Shown here piece after piece: positions 18,121-25,387 of a stretch of DNA of 29,310 nt. A program made the translations under genes and the position numbers. Origin of the DNA: an uncultured Faecalibacterium sp. GTDB taxonomy: Bacteria > Bacillota > Clostridia > Oscillospirales > Ruminococcaceae. The stretch is taken from assembly GCA_934540955.1 (NCBI GenBank), contig CAKTCY010000021.1, positions 1 to 29,310 on the forward strand, read 5' to 3'. The notes under the pieces were generated by a model, which ran no database searches, was not told the origin of the DNA, and saw only the letters and a program-made list of their open reading frames with translations. Positions within the stretch are counted from its first letter, which is position 1; the number at the start of each line of letters is the position of its first letter.

Positions 18121-18169
18121 AAAAGCCCGGCGAAGCCTGCGGGCGTATTCCCGTGGGCCTCCGCCGGGC
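18121..18169 (-). terminator. Intercistronic hairpin between dctP and dctQ (leaky terminator or RNA stabiliser)
   Basis: GCCCGGCG (18125-18132) pairs perfectly with CGCCGGGC (18162-18169), and inner CGGG/CCCG bases extend the stem. On the minus strand it is followed by only TTTTATA, so termination should be partial. Such hairpins after binding-protein genes often keep that message more abundant than the permease part. Confidence 0.65.
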
Positions 18170-18201
18170 AATGTACTACTTAGATTGGATGGAAAGCCAG
18201 A

Positions 18202-19290
18202 TTATGCCTTCATGTCCAGCAGCTTCTGGTACAGCTCAGCCTGATCAGAGGTGTTGTCCTTGATGACCTTAGCGCAAGCTTCCTGCCAGGGAGTCTTGTC
18301 GTCCACATCCACAACGTTGCAGCCGGAGGAACGCAGCTCGTCCAGAACCTTGTTCTCAGCGGTCTCGGACAGGTCAGCGTTGAACTTCTGGGTATCGGCA
18401 GCAGCAGCCATAACGGCAGCCTGCTGGTTAGCGGTCAGCTTGCCCCATGCGTTGTCGGTGATAACAGCCTGCACAGCGCCCAGAGTGTGGCCGTCCAGAA
18501 TCAGGTTGTTAGCAACCTCGGGGAAAGCGTTGGACTTGTAGTTTGCGATGGGCTGCTCAGCGCCATCCACAACGCCGGTCTGCAGTGCGCTGTACAGCTC
18601 GCCGAAAGCAACGACGGTGGGGTTAGCGCCCAGACCCTCGACCATGCCGTTCATAACGGGGTCGTTGGACACACGCAGCTTCATGCCCTTCAGGTCAGCG
18701 ATGGTTGCAACGGGCTTGACGGTGAAGAAGTGACGGAAGCCCTCCTCGCCGTAGAACAGGCCGCGAACGGGCAGGCCCAGTTCCTGAGGCTCATTCAGGA
18801 ACTCAGGAGCCAGATCGCTGTTGGCAAAGTTCCAGAAGTGAGCGCGGTTGTTGAAGGTGAAGGGAATGGACAGCAGCTTGGACTTATTGCAGCCGTAGCT
18901 GGTCAGAGCGAAAGCAGAGATACGGCTGATATCAATGGAGGTAGAGCCGCCCAGAATAGCGTCCAGAACATCGTTCTCAGAGCCCAGAACGCCGGAAGCC
19001 TGCACGTCAACGACCACAGAACCGCCGCTCAGCTCCTCGACCTTCTCCTTGAAGTGAGAACCGGTCTGGCCAACGATGGTATCCAAGGGGTTAACCTCGG
19101 CGTAGACCAGAGTCACCTTGGGATCGCTGGCAGCAGCAGCTGCATCACCGGCAGCAGCAGAAGCTGCGGTAGAGGTGGAAGCAGCGGTAGAAGTGGAGCC
19201 GCTCTTGGAACCACCGCAGGCGGTCAGGGCAACGGCAGCAGTAGCTGCACCGGCAACAGCCATAAAGCTGCGACGAGAGATCATTTTCAT
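18202..19290 (-). CDS. dctP: TRAP transporter substrate-binding lipoprotein (DctP)
   Basis: The ATG at 19290 is chosen because AAGGAGGA lies directly upstream and the protein begins MKMISRRSFMAVAG, a signal peptide; a longer in-frame extension has no signal. The 362-residue protein has a lipobox LTAC (lipidated Cys25) and then about 30 residues of Ser/Thr/Ala/Gly linker, as expected for a Gram-positive lipoprotein. The signal also carries a twin-arginine-like S-R-R-S-F. DctP-family marks are the MKLRVSNDP strand, whose Arg normally binds the ligand carboxylate, and GVVDGAEQPI. It captures an organic acid outside the membrane and delivers it to DctQM. First gene of its operon. A paralogue is encoded in the sensory operon just upstream. 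Confidence 0.94.
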   Translation of the reverse strand: MKMISRRSFMAVAGAATAAVALTACGGSKSGSTSTAASTSTAASAAAGDAAAAASDPKVTLVYAEVNPLDTIVGQTGSHFKEKVEELSGGSVVVDVQASGVLGSENDVLDAILGGSTSIDISRISAFALTSYGCNKSKLLSIPFTFNNRAHFWNFANSDLAPEFLNEPQELGLPVRGLFYGEEGFRHFFTVKPVATIADLKGMKLRVSNDPVMNGMVEGLGANPTVVAFGELYSALQTGVVDGAEQPIANYKSNAFPEVANNLILDGHTLGAVQAVITDNAWGKLTANQQAAVMAAAADTQKFNADLSETAENKVLDELRSSGCNVVDVDDKTPWQEACAKVIKDNTSDQAELYQKLLDMKA

Positions 19291-19367
19291 AGGAATCGTC
19301 CTCCTTAAATAATTGTGAACTTCTCCGGGCGCACAGGTGCCGGAGCTTTCGTTCATTGACTGTACAC

Positions 19368-19396
19368 ACTTTAGCAAATTTTCCGAAATGAAACAA
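19368..19396 (-). promoter_or_regulatory. TRAP operon promoter
   Basis: On the minus strand TTGTTT (19391-19396), 17 bases, TAAAGT (19368-19373), preceded by an extended -10 TGC. The imperfect boxes suit an activator-dependent promoter. Confidence 0.65.
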
Positions 19397-19404
19397 GGGC
19401 TTTC

Positions 19405-19434
19405 AAAAAATGTCCTGTTTTTCGAAAGAATGTC
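19405..19434 (-). promoter_or_regulatory. Tandem repeat upstream of the TRAP promoter, candidate AraC-type regulator sites
   Basis: On the plus strand AAAAAATGTC (19405-19414) and AAAGAATGTC (19425-19434) match in 9 of 10 bases and are exactly 20 bases apart. The near copy ends 8 bases from the -35 box. AraC-family activators commonly bind such direct repeats, and an AraC-type response regulator is encoded just upstream. Confidence 0.5.
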
Positions 19435-19524
19435 AAGATTGTTTTTGCCATAATGCACAACTGCTTTCCGTTTCGTTTGTGCAACACTGCCGACCAGTTG
19501 GATACATTCCTGTATTCATAGTAC

Positions 19525-19570
19525 AAAATAACACCCCGACAAATGTCCGTCCGGGCACTTCTCGGGGTGT
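19525..19570 (-). terminator. Terminator of the sensory operon
   Basis: ACACCCCGA (19531-19539) pairs perfectly with TCGGGGTGT (19562-19570); an inner nine-position stem with one mismatch extends it. The minus strand continues TTATTTTG. It separates the sensory operon from the TRAP promoter. The region 19291-19575 otherwise holds only that promoter and the repeats. Confidence 0.85.
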
Positions 19571-19575
19571 CTTCT

Positions 19576-20580
19576 TCAGCTTTTCTGTATCCGGTCTATC
19601 AGCTCCTGCTGGGCAGAGAACTCATCGTACATGGGCTGCACCGCTGCGCGGAAGCGGGCTTTCTCGGCCTCGTCCAGCTCGGTGACGCAGATGCCCAGCT
19701 TGCGCATATTCTGCTCTGCGTTCGCCTCCCGCCGCGCCCAGAGCTCGCGCTCCTTCTGTGCGCTCTCCCGGGCGCAGGCACGAATCACCTCCGGGAAGCT
19801 TTCGTCCAGCGCGGCAAGCTTTTCCATCACCGCCGGGCTGGCCAGCTGCACCTCCGGCACGCGGGTGTGCTCGTCCTTCAGGAAAAAGGGCGCTACCTCG
19901 TAGTGTCCCATTACCTCGTAGCTGGGCCAGTTGTTCTCTGCGCCGTCGATCTCGGCATTATGCAGGGCGGCATACACCTTGCTGTACACCACCTGCGCTG
20001 GCTTTGCGCCCAGTGCGGTGATCATGTCGCTCATCATGTCCGACTCCTGCACCCGGATGGTCAACCCCTGCAGGTCGTCCAGCCCGGTCACCTTTTCCCG
20101 GGTGTAGAAGCTGCGCACACCGGCGTCGAACCACGAAAGTCCCACTAAGTCCATGCCGTCCAGCATGGCCAGAAACTCGTCCCCGATGCTGCCGTCCAGC
20201 ACCCGCCACATCTGCTGGGCATCGCGGTACAGGTAGGGCAGCTGCAGCACGCTGAGCTCCGGCTCGTACTCTGCCAGCTGGCTCAGGGACACGCGGGAAA
20301 AATCCACCCCGCCGAACTGCATCTGCTGGATGACGCTTTGCTCTGCACCCAACTCTGCCCCGCTGTAGACCAGCACCTTCACCCGGCCATCCGTGCGCTG
20401 CGCCACCAGCTCGGCAAAGGCTCTTGCCGCCTTGCTGGTGGGGTAGTCCTCCGGCTGGTTCTCCGCATAGCGCAGAATGAGCGGCTTTTCCTGCTGCGAG
20501 GAAGCAGACTGTGCCGTGCAGCCTGTGACTGCCAGTGCCGGGGCTGCTGTCAGCAGGTGCAGCAGCTGACGGCGGGTCAC
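19576..20580 (-). CDS. TRAP-type extracellular binding lipoprotein encoded with a two-component system
   Basis: The 334-residue protein starts at GTG 20580, which overlaps the regulator's stop by four bases (GTGA) and has GGGAGG upstream. It begins MTRRQLLHLLTAAPAL with lipobox VTGC, so it is an exported lipoprotein. The rest is DctP-like: LRYAENQPEDYPTSKAARAF, the ligand-Arg strand LTIRVQES and EIDGAENNWPSYEV. Its genetic coupling to a kinase and regulator, and not to a permease, suggests that it acts as a ligand-sensing partner of the kinase, comparable with DctB working with DctS/DctR in Bacillus subtilis (established for that system, inferred here). It could instead be a second receptor for the nearby DctQM. 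Confidence 0.88.
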   Translation of the reverse strand: MTRRQLLHLLTAAPALAVTGCTAQSASSQQEKPLILRYAENQPEDYPTSKAARAFAELVAQRTDGRVKVLVYSGAELGAEQSVIQQMQFGGVDFSRVSLSQLAEYEPELSVLQLPYLYRDAQQMWRVLDGSIGDEFLAMLDGMDLVGLSWFDAGVRSFYTREKVTGLDDLQGLTIRVQESDMMSDMITALGAKPAQVVYSKVYAALHNAEIDGAENNWPSYEVMGHYEVAPFFLKDEHTRVPEVQLASPAVMEKLAALDESFPEVIRACARESAQKERELWARREANAEQNMRKLGICVTELDEAEKARFRAAVQPMYDEFSAQQELIDRIQKS

Positions 20581-21392
20581 AGCCGCGCCTCCCGGGCTGC
20601 CTTTGCCGCTTCCTTCCGGTACTGGGTGGGGGTCATGCCGGTGCGCTTTTTAAAGGCACGGGCAAAATAGCTTGCATCCTCGTAGCCCACCATGGAGGCC
20701 ACCTCCGCTGCGGAGCGGAAGGGGTCGGACAGCAGCTCCTTGGCGGCGTTGATGCGCAGCTCGGTCAGGCAGTCCAGAAAGTTCATCTTCTGGTACTTTT
20801 TGAACTGCGCCGAAAGGTACGCCGGGCTGATGTGCAAGATCTCGCTCACGCTGTCCAGCGAGAGGTCAGCCATGTAGTTATCCTCCATATACTTGCGCAC
20901 ATGGTCCATCACCAGTGCGTTGCGGTCGCTCTCCCCTTCCCCGGCGGGGTCGGCCTCCTGCTCCGGGGCAGCTTCCGGCTCCGGGGCTTCCGCAGCCAGC
21001 TCGGCCAAGCGGCGCCCTGCCTCGATCTGCCGGATGGCGCGGCGGATGGCGGCCTCGGTCTCGTCCGGGTCCACCGGCTTCAGCAGATAGTCGCAGGCGC
21101 CCAGATGCACCGCCTCGTGGGCGTACTGGAACAGGCTGTACGCCGTGATAAAGATCACCTTGCACTCCGGGCGCTGCTCCAGCACTGCGCGGGCGGCATC
21201 CAGGCCGTTCATGCCCGGCATCTCGATGTCCATTAAAATCAGGTCTGCTTCCCAGAGCACAGCGGTATCCGCAGCCTTGCGGCCGTTTTCCGCCATTTCC
21301 ACCGTCACCTCATGCTCGAACCGGCGCATGACGATATCCGCCAGCGCCTCCCGCTCCATTCTCTCATCATCCGCGATCAACAGACGAATCAT
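20577..21392 (-). CDS. AraC-type response regulator (YesN-like)
   Basis: The 271-residue protein has an N-terminal receiver with Asp8/Asp9 and the phospho-acceptor Asp55 (LILMDIEMPGMNG), a Glu/Ala/Pro-rich linker near 135-155 and a C-terminal AraC DNA-binding domain (about 165-262) with both helix-turn-helix units (SVSEILHISPAYLSAQFKK and AAEVASMVGYEDASYFARAF). It is expected to be a cytosolic transcription activator phosphorylated by the kinase encoded just before it. Its ATG overlaps the kinase stop by four bases (ATGA), and its own stop overlaps the next start. Probable targets are the TRAP operon and possibly its own operon (inference). Confidence 0.95.
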   Translation of the reverse strand: MIRLLIADDERMEREALADIVMRRFEHEVTVEMAENGRKAADTAVLWEADLILMDIEMPGMNGLDAARAVLEQRPECKVIFITAYSLFQYAHEAVHLGACDYLLKPVDPDETEAAIRRAIRQIEAGRRLAELAAEAPEPEAAPEQEADPAGEGESDRNALVMDHVRKYMEDNYMADLSLDSVSEILHISPAYLSAQFKKYQKMNFLDCLTELRINAAKELLSDPFRSAAEVASMVGYEDASYFARAFKKRTGMTPTQYRKEAAKAAREARL

Positions 21393-22918
21393 TCCTCAAA
21401 TTCCTCCTCATTCTCCACCAGCGGCAGATACAGGATCACCGCAGTTCCCCGCCCCGGCCGGGAGCGCACCACCACCCGGCAGCGGGCATCCAGTAGCCGC
21501 AGACGGGCGGCTACATTATAAATGCCGATATGCTCCCAGCGGGGCGCGGGCTGCTCCAGTGCCGTGCGCAGCTGCTGCAGCTGCTCCGGCTCAATGCCCA
21601 TGCCGTTGTCCAGCACCCGGATGCACAGCAGACCCTTTTCCCGCAGGGGGATCATGCGGATGCGCACCACGCCGCCCTCTTCCTTGGGGCAGATACCGTG
21701 CTTGAAGGCGTTTTCCACGATGGGCTGCAAAATAAAGGACGGCACCATGGTCTCGGTCAGATCCAGCGAGTCCGAGATCACCCACTGCATCTGCACCCGG
21801 TCGCCAAAGCGCACATGGTAGATGGAGTAGTACTCGTCCACAACGCGCACCTCCCGGGAGAGGGGCACCTGCTCATCGTTGCTCATCAGGCTGTAACGCA
21901 ACAGATGGGAAAGCGCCATGATGAGCGCCTGTGTGCGGTAGGCAGACTCTGTGCCCGCCATCTGCTGGATGACGTTCAGGGTATTGAACAGAAAATGCGG
22001 GTCGATCTGGCTGCGCAGCTGCTGCAGTCGGCTGCGCTCCATGCGGTTCTGCAGCTCCAGCGCCTCGGTCTTTTGGCGGTGCAGTTCCCGCTCGATCTCG
22101 TTTTTCTCCTGTAAGGTGCTCACCTGCTGCGCCATGGAGTGCTTCATGCGGTTAAAGGACTCCGCCAGCTGGCCGATCTCCGGCTGCTTGGGCAGCGGGA
22201 TGTCCGGGGTGTCGAACTGGCTGCGGCTGATGGCGCGGGAGGCCTCGATCATCTGAGACACCGGGGTCAGCAGCCGCATGACCATCAGACCGGAGGCACA
22301 GCCCAGCGCCACGCACAGCGCCACCACCACGATCTGCATCAGGGCGATCCGCTCGCCCAGCTCCGAGATCTCGGTGTAGGTGGTCTGGGCGTCCAGAATC
22401 GAGGCCTTCAGCAACTGCATGGTGTACTGGCTCAGATACCCGCCGCAGACCGAGACCTTGTTGTAATACAGCTGGGATGCCTTTGCTTCCTGCCCACTGG
22501 AAAGATAGCTCTCCAGCTCCTCCAGCAGGGTGTTGTAGCTGCCGTAGGTAGTCTCCACCGCGCCGTACAGCACCCACTGCTCATCACTGACGTTCTGCAA
22601 GCCGTCCATATTGGAGCGGATGCGCCACAGCCACGCATTGCAGGTCGAGCAGGCTGTTTGGAGCTTTTCCAGCATTTCCTCGGTCTCGCCGTTCTCCCAG
22701 CGATACGCTTCCAGAATGCTGATGGAGCTTTCTACGCCGCCCTGAAAGCGGCTGATGGCGTTAAAGTTGCCCATCTGGTCGTCCTGCACCTGTTGCACCG
22801 CCCGTGCCTGATAGCCGTTCAGGGCAAGCTGCAACGCAAAGGCCGCAAAAAAAGCCGCCAGACACAGCACCATGCGCTGCTTGAGCGTAACGCTGCGCTT
22901 CCAGTTGCGCTTTTCCAT
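21389..22918 (-). CDS. Sensor histidine kinase (YesM-like, LytS/HisKA-7TM-unrelated His_kinase family)
   Basis: The 509-residue protein has membrane helices at about 17-36 and 191-215 that enclose a 155-residue extracellular domain, then a HAMP linker (216-268), a coiled stretch, the phospho-acceptor motif IDPHFLFNTLN with His308, and an ATPase domain with QPIVENAFKHG (Asn403) and DNGMGI (437-442). This is the YesM type of kinase that pairs with AraC-type regulators. The sensor domain contains a CxxC (Cys90, Cys93), which is unusual for an exported loop and could form a disulfide. It is the first gene of a three-gene operon with a regulator and a TRAP-type binding lipoprotein, so the signal is likely a ligand-loaded binding protein (inference). 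ATG at 22918 follows GGGGGAGG. Confidence 0.94.
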   Translation of the reverse strand: MEKRNWKRSVTLKQRMVLCLAAFFAAFALQLALNGYQARAVQQVQDDQMGNFNAISRFQGGVESSISILEAYRWENGETEEMLEKLQTACSTCNAWLWRIRSNMDGLQNVSDEQWVLYGAVETTYGSYNTLLEELESYLSSGQEAKASQLYYNKVSVCGGYLSQYTMQLLKASILDAQTTYTEISELGERIALMQIVVVALCVALGCASGLMVMRLLTPVSQMIEASRAISRSQFDTPDIPLPKQPEIGQLAESFNRMKHSMAQQVSTLQEKNEIERELHRQKTEALELQNRMERSRLQQLRSQIDPHFLFNTLNVIQQMAGTESAYRTQALIMALSHLLRYSLMSNDEQVPLSREVRVVDEYYSIYHVRFGDRVQMQWVISDSLDLTETMVPSFILQPIVENAFKHGICPKEEGGVVRIRMIPLREKGLLCIRVLDNGMGIEPEQLQQLRTALEQPAPRWEHIGIYNVAARLRLLDARCRVVVRSRPGRGTAVILYLPLVENEEEFEE

Positions 22919-22954
22919 GCAAGGCCTCCCCCTTTTTTCGTTAAAGTGTATCTT

Positions 22955-22984
22955 ATTCTACCACGCCTTGCGGGCGGTTTGCAA
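22955..22984 (-). promoter_or_regulatory. Promoter of the sensory operon
   Basis: On the minus strand TTGCAA (22979-22984), 18 bases, TAGAAT (22955-22960), with extended -10 TGG. It is back to back with the promoter at 23017-23045. Confidence 0.7.
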
Positions 22985-23016
22985 GCCGGATGCACCGCCG
23001 CCGATGCAGCTTTTGC

Positions 23017-23045
23017 TTGCTTCTTGCCGGTAAATGTGGTACTAT
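23017..23045 (+). promoter_or_regulatory. Promoter of the YcxB-like gene
   Basis: TTGCTT (23017-23022), 17 bases, TACTAT (23040-23045), with extended -10 TGG. The expected start near 23052 leaves a leader of only about 16 bases that is mostly the ribosome binding site. Confidence 0.7.
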
Positions 23046-23067
23046 GCCCAAAAAGGAGGGTAACTTT

Positions 23068-23598
23068 ATGACCCAGAATGTTTGCGTCTCCGTCCAGATG
23101 GACGAAAAGGGCTTTCACGATTTTGCAGCCTTTGACCTGCTGCGCCACAACAAGGGCTGGCAGCGTCCGGCAGTGTTCACCGCCATTCTGCTGGTGTGCG
23201 CCGGGATCTGCCTGAGCCAGCTCGGCAAGCGGGAGGGTGCCGGGCTGCTGACCGCCGTGCTGGCTATTGTAGCCCTTGGCCTGCCCGCCGTATACTTCGG
23301 CACTTTCTTTTCGAACCTCTCCAAGCAGATCAAAAAGCTGGGCCTGCCCCGCTCCTTCTACCGGCTGGAGTTGGACACTGCCGGGCTTTCGGTCTGGATG
23401 GCCGGTGAGCAGAACAAGGCCGAGCCCACCAACCGCTACACCTGGAACACCGTGTACTGCGCCTACCGCACCAAGGACGCAGTGTACATCTACGTTCAGA
23501 AGAATCAGGCCTATCTGCTGAACGAGAGCATGGATGCCGCATGGAGCCTGCTGGGCAGTGCGCTGCCCGCCGCCAGCCTGCACGACTGCCGGAAATAA
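23068..23598 (+). CDS. Small YcxB-like membrane protein, function unknown
   Basis: The ATG at 23068 is chosen because AAGGAGGG lies seven bases upstream; a longer in-frame version would start before the promoter. The 176-residue protein has a short cytosolic head, two adjacent hydrophobic segments (about residues 35-75) and a C-terminal beta-rich part in which YTWNTVYCAYRTKDAVYIYV and a final LL resemble the YcxB-like C-terminal domain found in many Firmicutes. No catalytic motif is visible. It is divergent from the sensory operon and convergent with uxuAB, with its own promoter and terminator. The family assignment is moderate and no role is known. Confidence 0.75.
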   Translation: MTQNVCVSVQMDEKGFHDFAAFDLLRHNKGWQRPAVFTAILLVCAGICLSQLGKREGAGLLTAVLAIVALGLPAVYFGTFFSNLSKQIKKLGLPRSFYRLELDTAGLSVWMAGEQNKAEPTNRYTWNTVYCAYRTKDAVYIYVQKNQAYLLNESMDAAWSLLGSALPAASLHDCRK

Positions 23599-23672
23599 GG
23601 GTGCCGGAACGATTTTTCATGCGCTCCGCTTTGCTCTGCGCATAAATAGCGGAAAAATTATGTTTCTTTCGA

Positions 23673-23712
23673 AATCCCGGAGCGTCTGCGGACGCTCCGG
23701 GATTCTGTTTTT
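23673..23712 (+). terminator. Terminator of the YcxB-like gene
   Basis: A perfect 14-base-pair stem, AATCCCGGAGCGTC (23673-23686) with GACGCTCCGGGATT (23691-23704), loop TGCG, followed by CTGTTTTTA. Confidence 0.92.
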
Positions 23713-23733
23713 ACATAACAATTTTAACAAAAC

Positions 23734-23772
23734 AAAAACCCACGCTGCGGCAAAGCAAAAGCGCAGCGTGGG
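23734..23772 (-). terminator. Terminator of uxuAB
   Basis: CCCACGCTGCG (23739-23749) pairs perfectly with CGCAGCGTGGG (23762-23772); the minus strand continues TTTTTGTTTTG. It lies 24 bases after the uxuB stop. Confidence 0.92.
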
Positions 23773-23795
23773 TACGGAAATAGCGTTACAAAGCT

Positions 23796-25382
23796 TTAGC
23801 GGGCCAGGGTGTACTTGTGCAGGGTCTTGCGCACTGCGCCGTTACCGGCGTACAGCTCCTTGACCATGCCCTCGATCTTTTCGCCCAGACCGACGGCGTA
23901 CAGGTCCACACCGAACACATCGGCACGGCTGTACAGAGCCTTCAGGCAGCTGAAGTCCTGCTCGCCTTCCTTGATCTCCAAGGGGCTGACGATGGCCTGC
24001 AGCTCAGCCAGCAGCGGATCGGGAGAGATCTCGAAGGGCTGGCCGTTGTCGTCGATGCCCTTCAGGTAGCGGGCATAGCCTGCCAGCACCAGCGGGATCA
24101 GCACGAGGTTGGACTTGTCCAGACCGCGCTCCTCGTAAGCCTTGATGGTCTCGCCGAAGCGGATAGCCAGCTTCTGGGAGGTATCGGTAGCGATACGCTG
24201 GGGAGCATCGGGCATGAAGGGGTTGGGCAGGCGGCGGTTGATGACAGCGCCGATGAACTCATAGGGGTTCAGCACGCCGGGATCAACGACCACAGGCATA
24301 GCCTCGATGTAGCCGATCTTCTGGATGAAAGCACGCAGATCCTCGTCTGCCATCTCGGCAGAGATGAGGGTGTAGCCCAGCATACAGCCATAGATGGACA
24401 TGGCAGTGTGCAGGGGGTTCAGGCAGGTGCAGACCTTCATCTTCTCGATCTTGTCCACGGTCTCGCGGTCGCAGTACAGCACACCGCCCAGCTCCAGCGG
24501 AGGACGGCCATTGGTATAGTGATCCTCGATGCACAGGTACTGGGTCTCCTCGGCGTTGACAAAGGGAGCAGTGAAGGTGTGCTTCTCGGTAACGATGGTG
24601 TAGTTATCCTCAAAGCCGTCCTTTGCCAGCATCTCCTGCACCTTTGCGTCCGGGCGCGGGGTGATCTTGTCGATCATGCTCCACGGGAAGGTGACCTTGG
24701 TCTCGTCCTGCACATAGGCAAGGAACTCGGCGGGCGCCAGACCCTGCTCCACCCACTTGGCAGCATAGGCGTGGACAGCGGTCTTGACCTTATCGCCGTT
24801 GTGAGAGCAGTTATCCATGCTCTGCACGGTCAGGGGCAGCTTGCCGGCCTTAAAGCGCTCGTACAGCAGAGCGGTGACCTTGCCCATAGCCAGCACAGGG
24901 GTCAGGCCGCGCTCCAAGTCAGCGGGAGCAACGCCGTAGCCCTTCTCAGTGATGGTGAAGGAGATCATCTGCAGGCTGGGGTTCTGGAAGATCTCCACCA
25001 GACGTGCCCAGTCGGCGCCGAAGGAATAATCAGCCTTCAGGCTCTCGGTGACGGAGGCGATGACCTTCTTCTCGATCTCGCCGGTGGACTTCAGGCAGAC
25101 CAGCAGGCTCAGGTTATCGTAGGGCTGATAAGCCTTGTCGATGATCTCGTAGTCAAAGCTCTCGGCCACGATGACACCGCGGTCGTACTTGCCGCTGTTC
25201 AGGGCGTCGTTCAGCACAGCAGCGGGGAAAGCACGGAAGATGTTGCCAGCGCCAAAGTGCACCCAAGTGGGCTCGGCGTGGGTCTTGGCCTTCACGGCCT
25301 CAATGTCGAATTTGGGCAGCTCGTAGCCCTTTTCTGCCCACTCGGCGGACAGATTACCGTTTTTGATATCAGACAGCTTCAT
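23796..25382 (-). CDS. uxuB: D-fructuronate reductase / D-mannonate oxidoreductase
   Basis: The 528-residue protein is a long-chain mannitol-dehydrogenase-family member. The N-terminal Rossmann strand holds WVHFGAGNIFRAF at 40-52, and the catalytic region KVCTCLNPLH (Lys316, Asn322, His325) corresponds to the family K-x4-N-x2-H motif with one extra residue. With NADH it interconverts D-fructuronate and D-mannonate in glucuronate breakdown. The substrate call rests on its partner: uxuA ends five bases upstream, so the two form one operon in pathway order. Altronate/tagaturonate activity is the main alternative. The start at 25382 has AGAAGGG upstream. It ends at a strong terminator. Codon use is like gdhA, suggesting good expression. 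Confidence 0.88.
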   Translation of the reverse strand: MKLSDIKNGNLSAEWAEKGYELPKFDIEAVKAKTHAEPTWVHFGAGNIFRAFPAAVLNDALNSGKYDRGVIVAESFDYEIIDKAYQPYDNLSLLVCLKSTGEIEKKVIASVTESLKADYSFGADWARLVEIFQNPSLQMISFTITEKGYGVAPADLERGLTPVLAMGKVTALLYERFKAGKLPLTVQSMDNCSHNGDKVKTAVHAYAAKWVEQGLAPAEFLAYVQDETKVTFPWSMIDKITPRPDAKVQEMLAKDGFEDNYTIVTEKHTFTAPFVNAEETQYLCIEDHYTNGRPPLELGGVLYCDRETVDKIEKMKVCTCLNPLHTAMSIYGCMLGYTLISAEMADEDLRAFIQKIGYIEAMPVVVDPGVLNPYEFIGAVINRRLPNPFMPDAPQRIATDTSQKLAIRFGETIKAYEERGLDKSNLVLIPLVLAGYARYLKGIDDNGQPFEISPDPLLAELQAIVSPLEIKEGEQDFSCLKALYSRADVFGVDLYAVGLGEKIEGMVKELYAGNGAVRKTLHKYTLAR

Positions 25383-25387
25383 AGTGA

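Noticed and set aside
19391..19420. Possible catabolite-control (cre) site near the TRAP promoter
   Set aside because: The minus-strand TTGAAAGCCCTTGT begins like a cre site but lacks the central CG, so the match is too weak to report.
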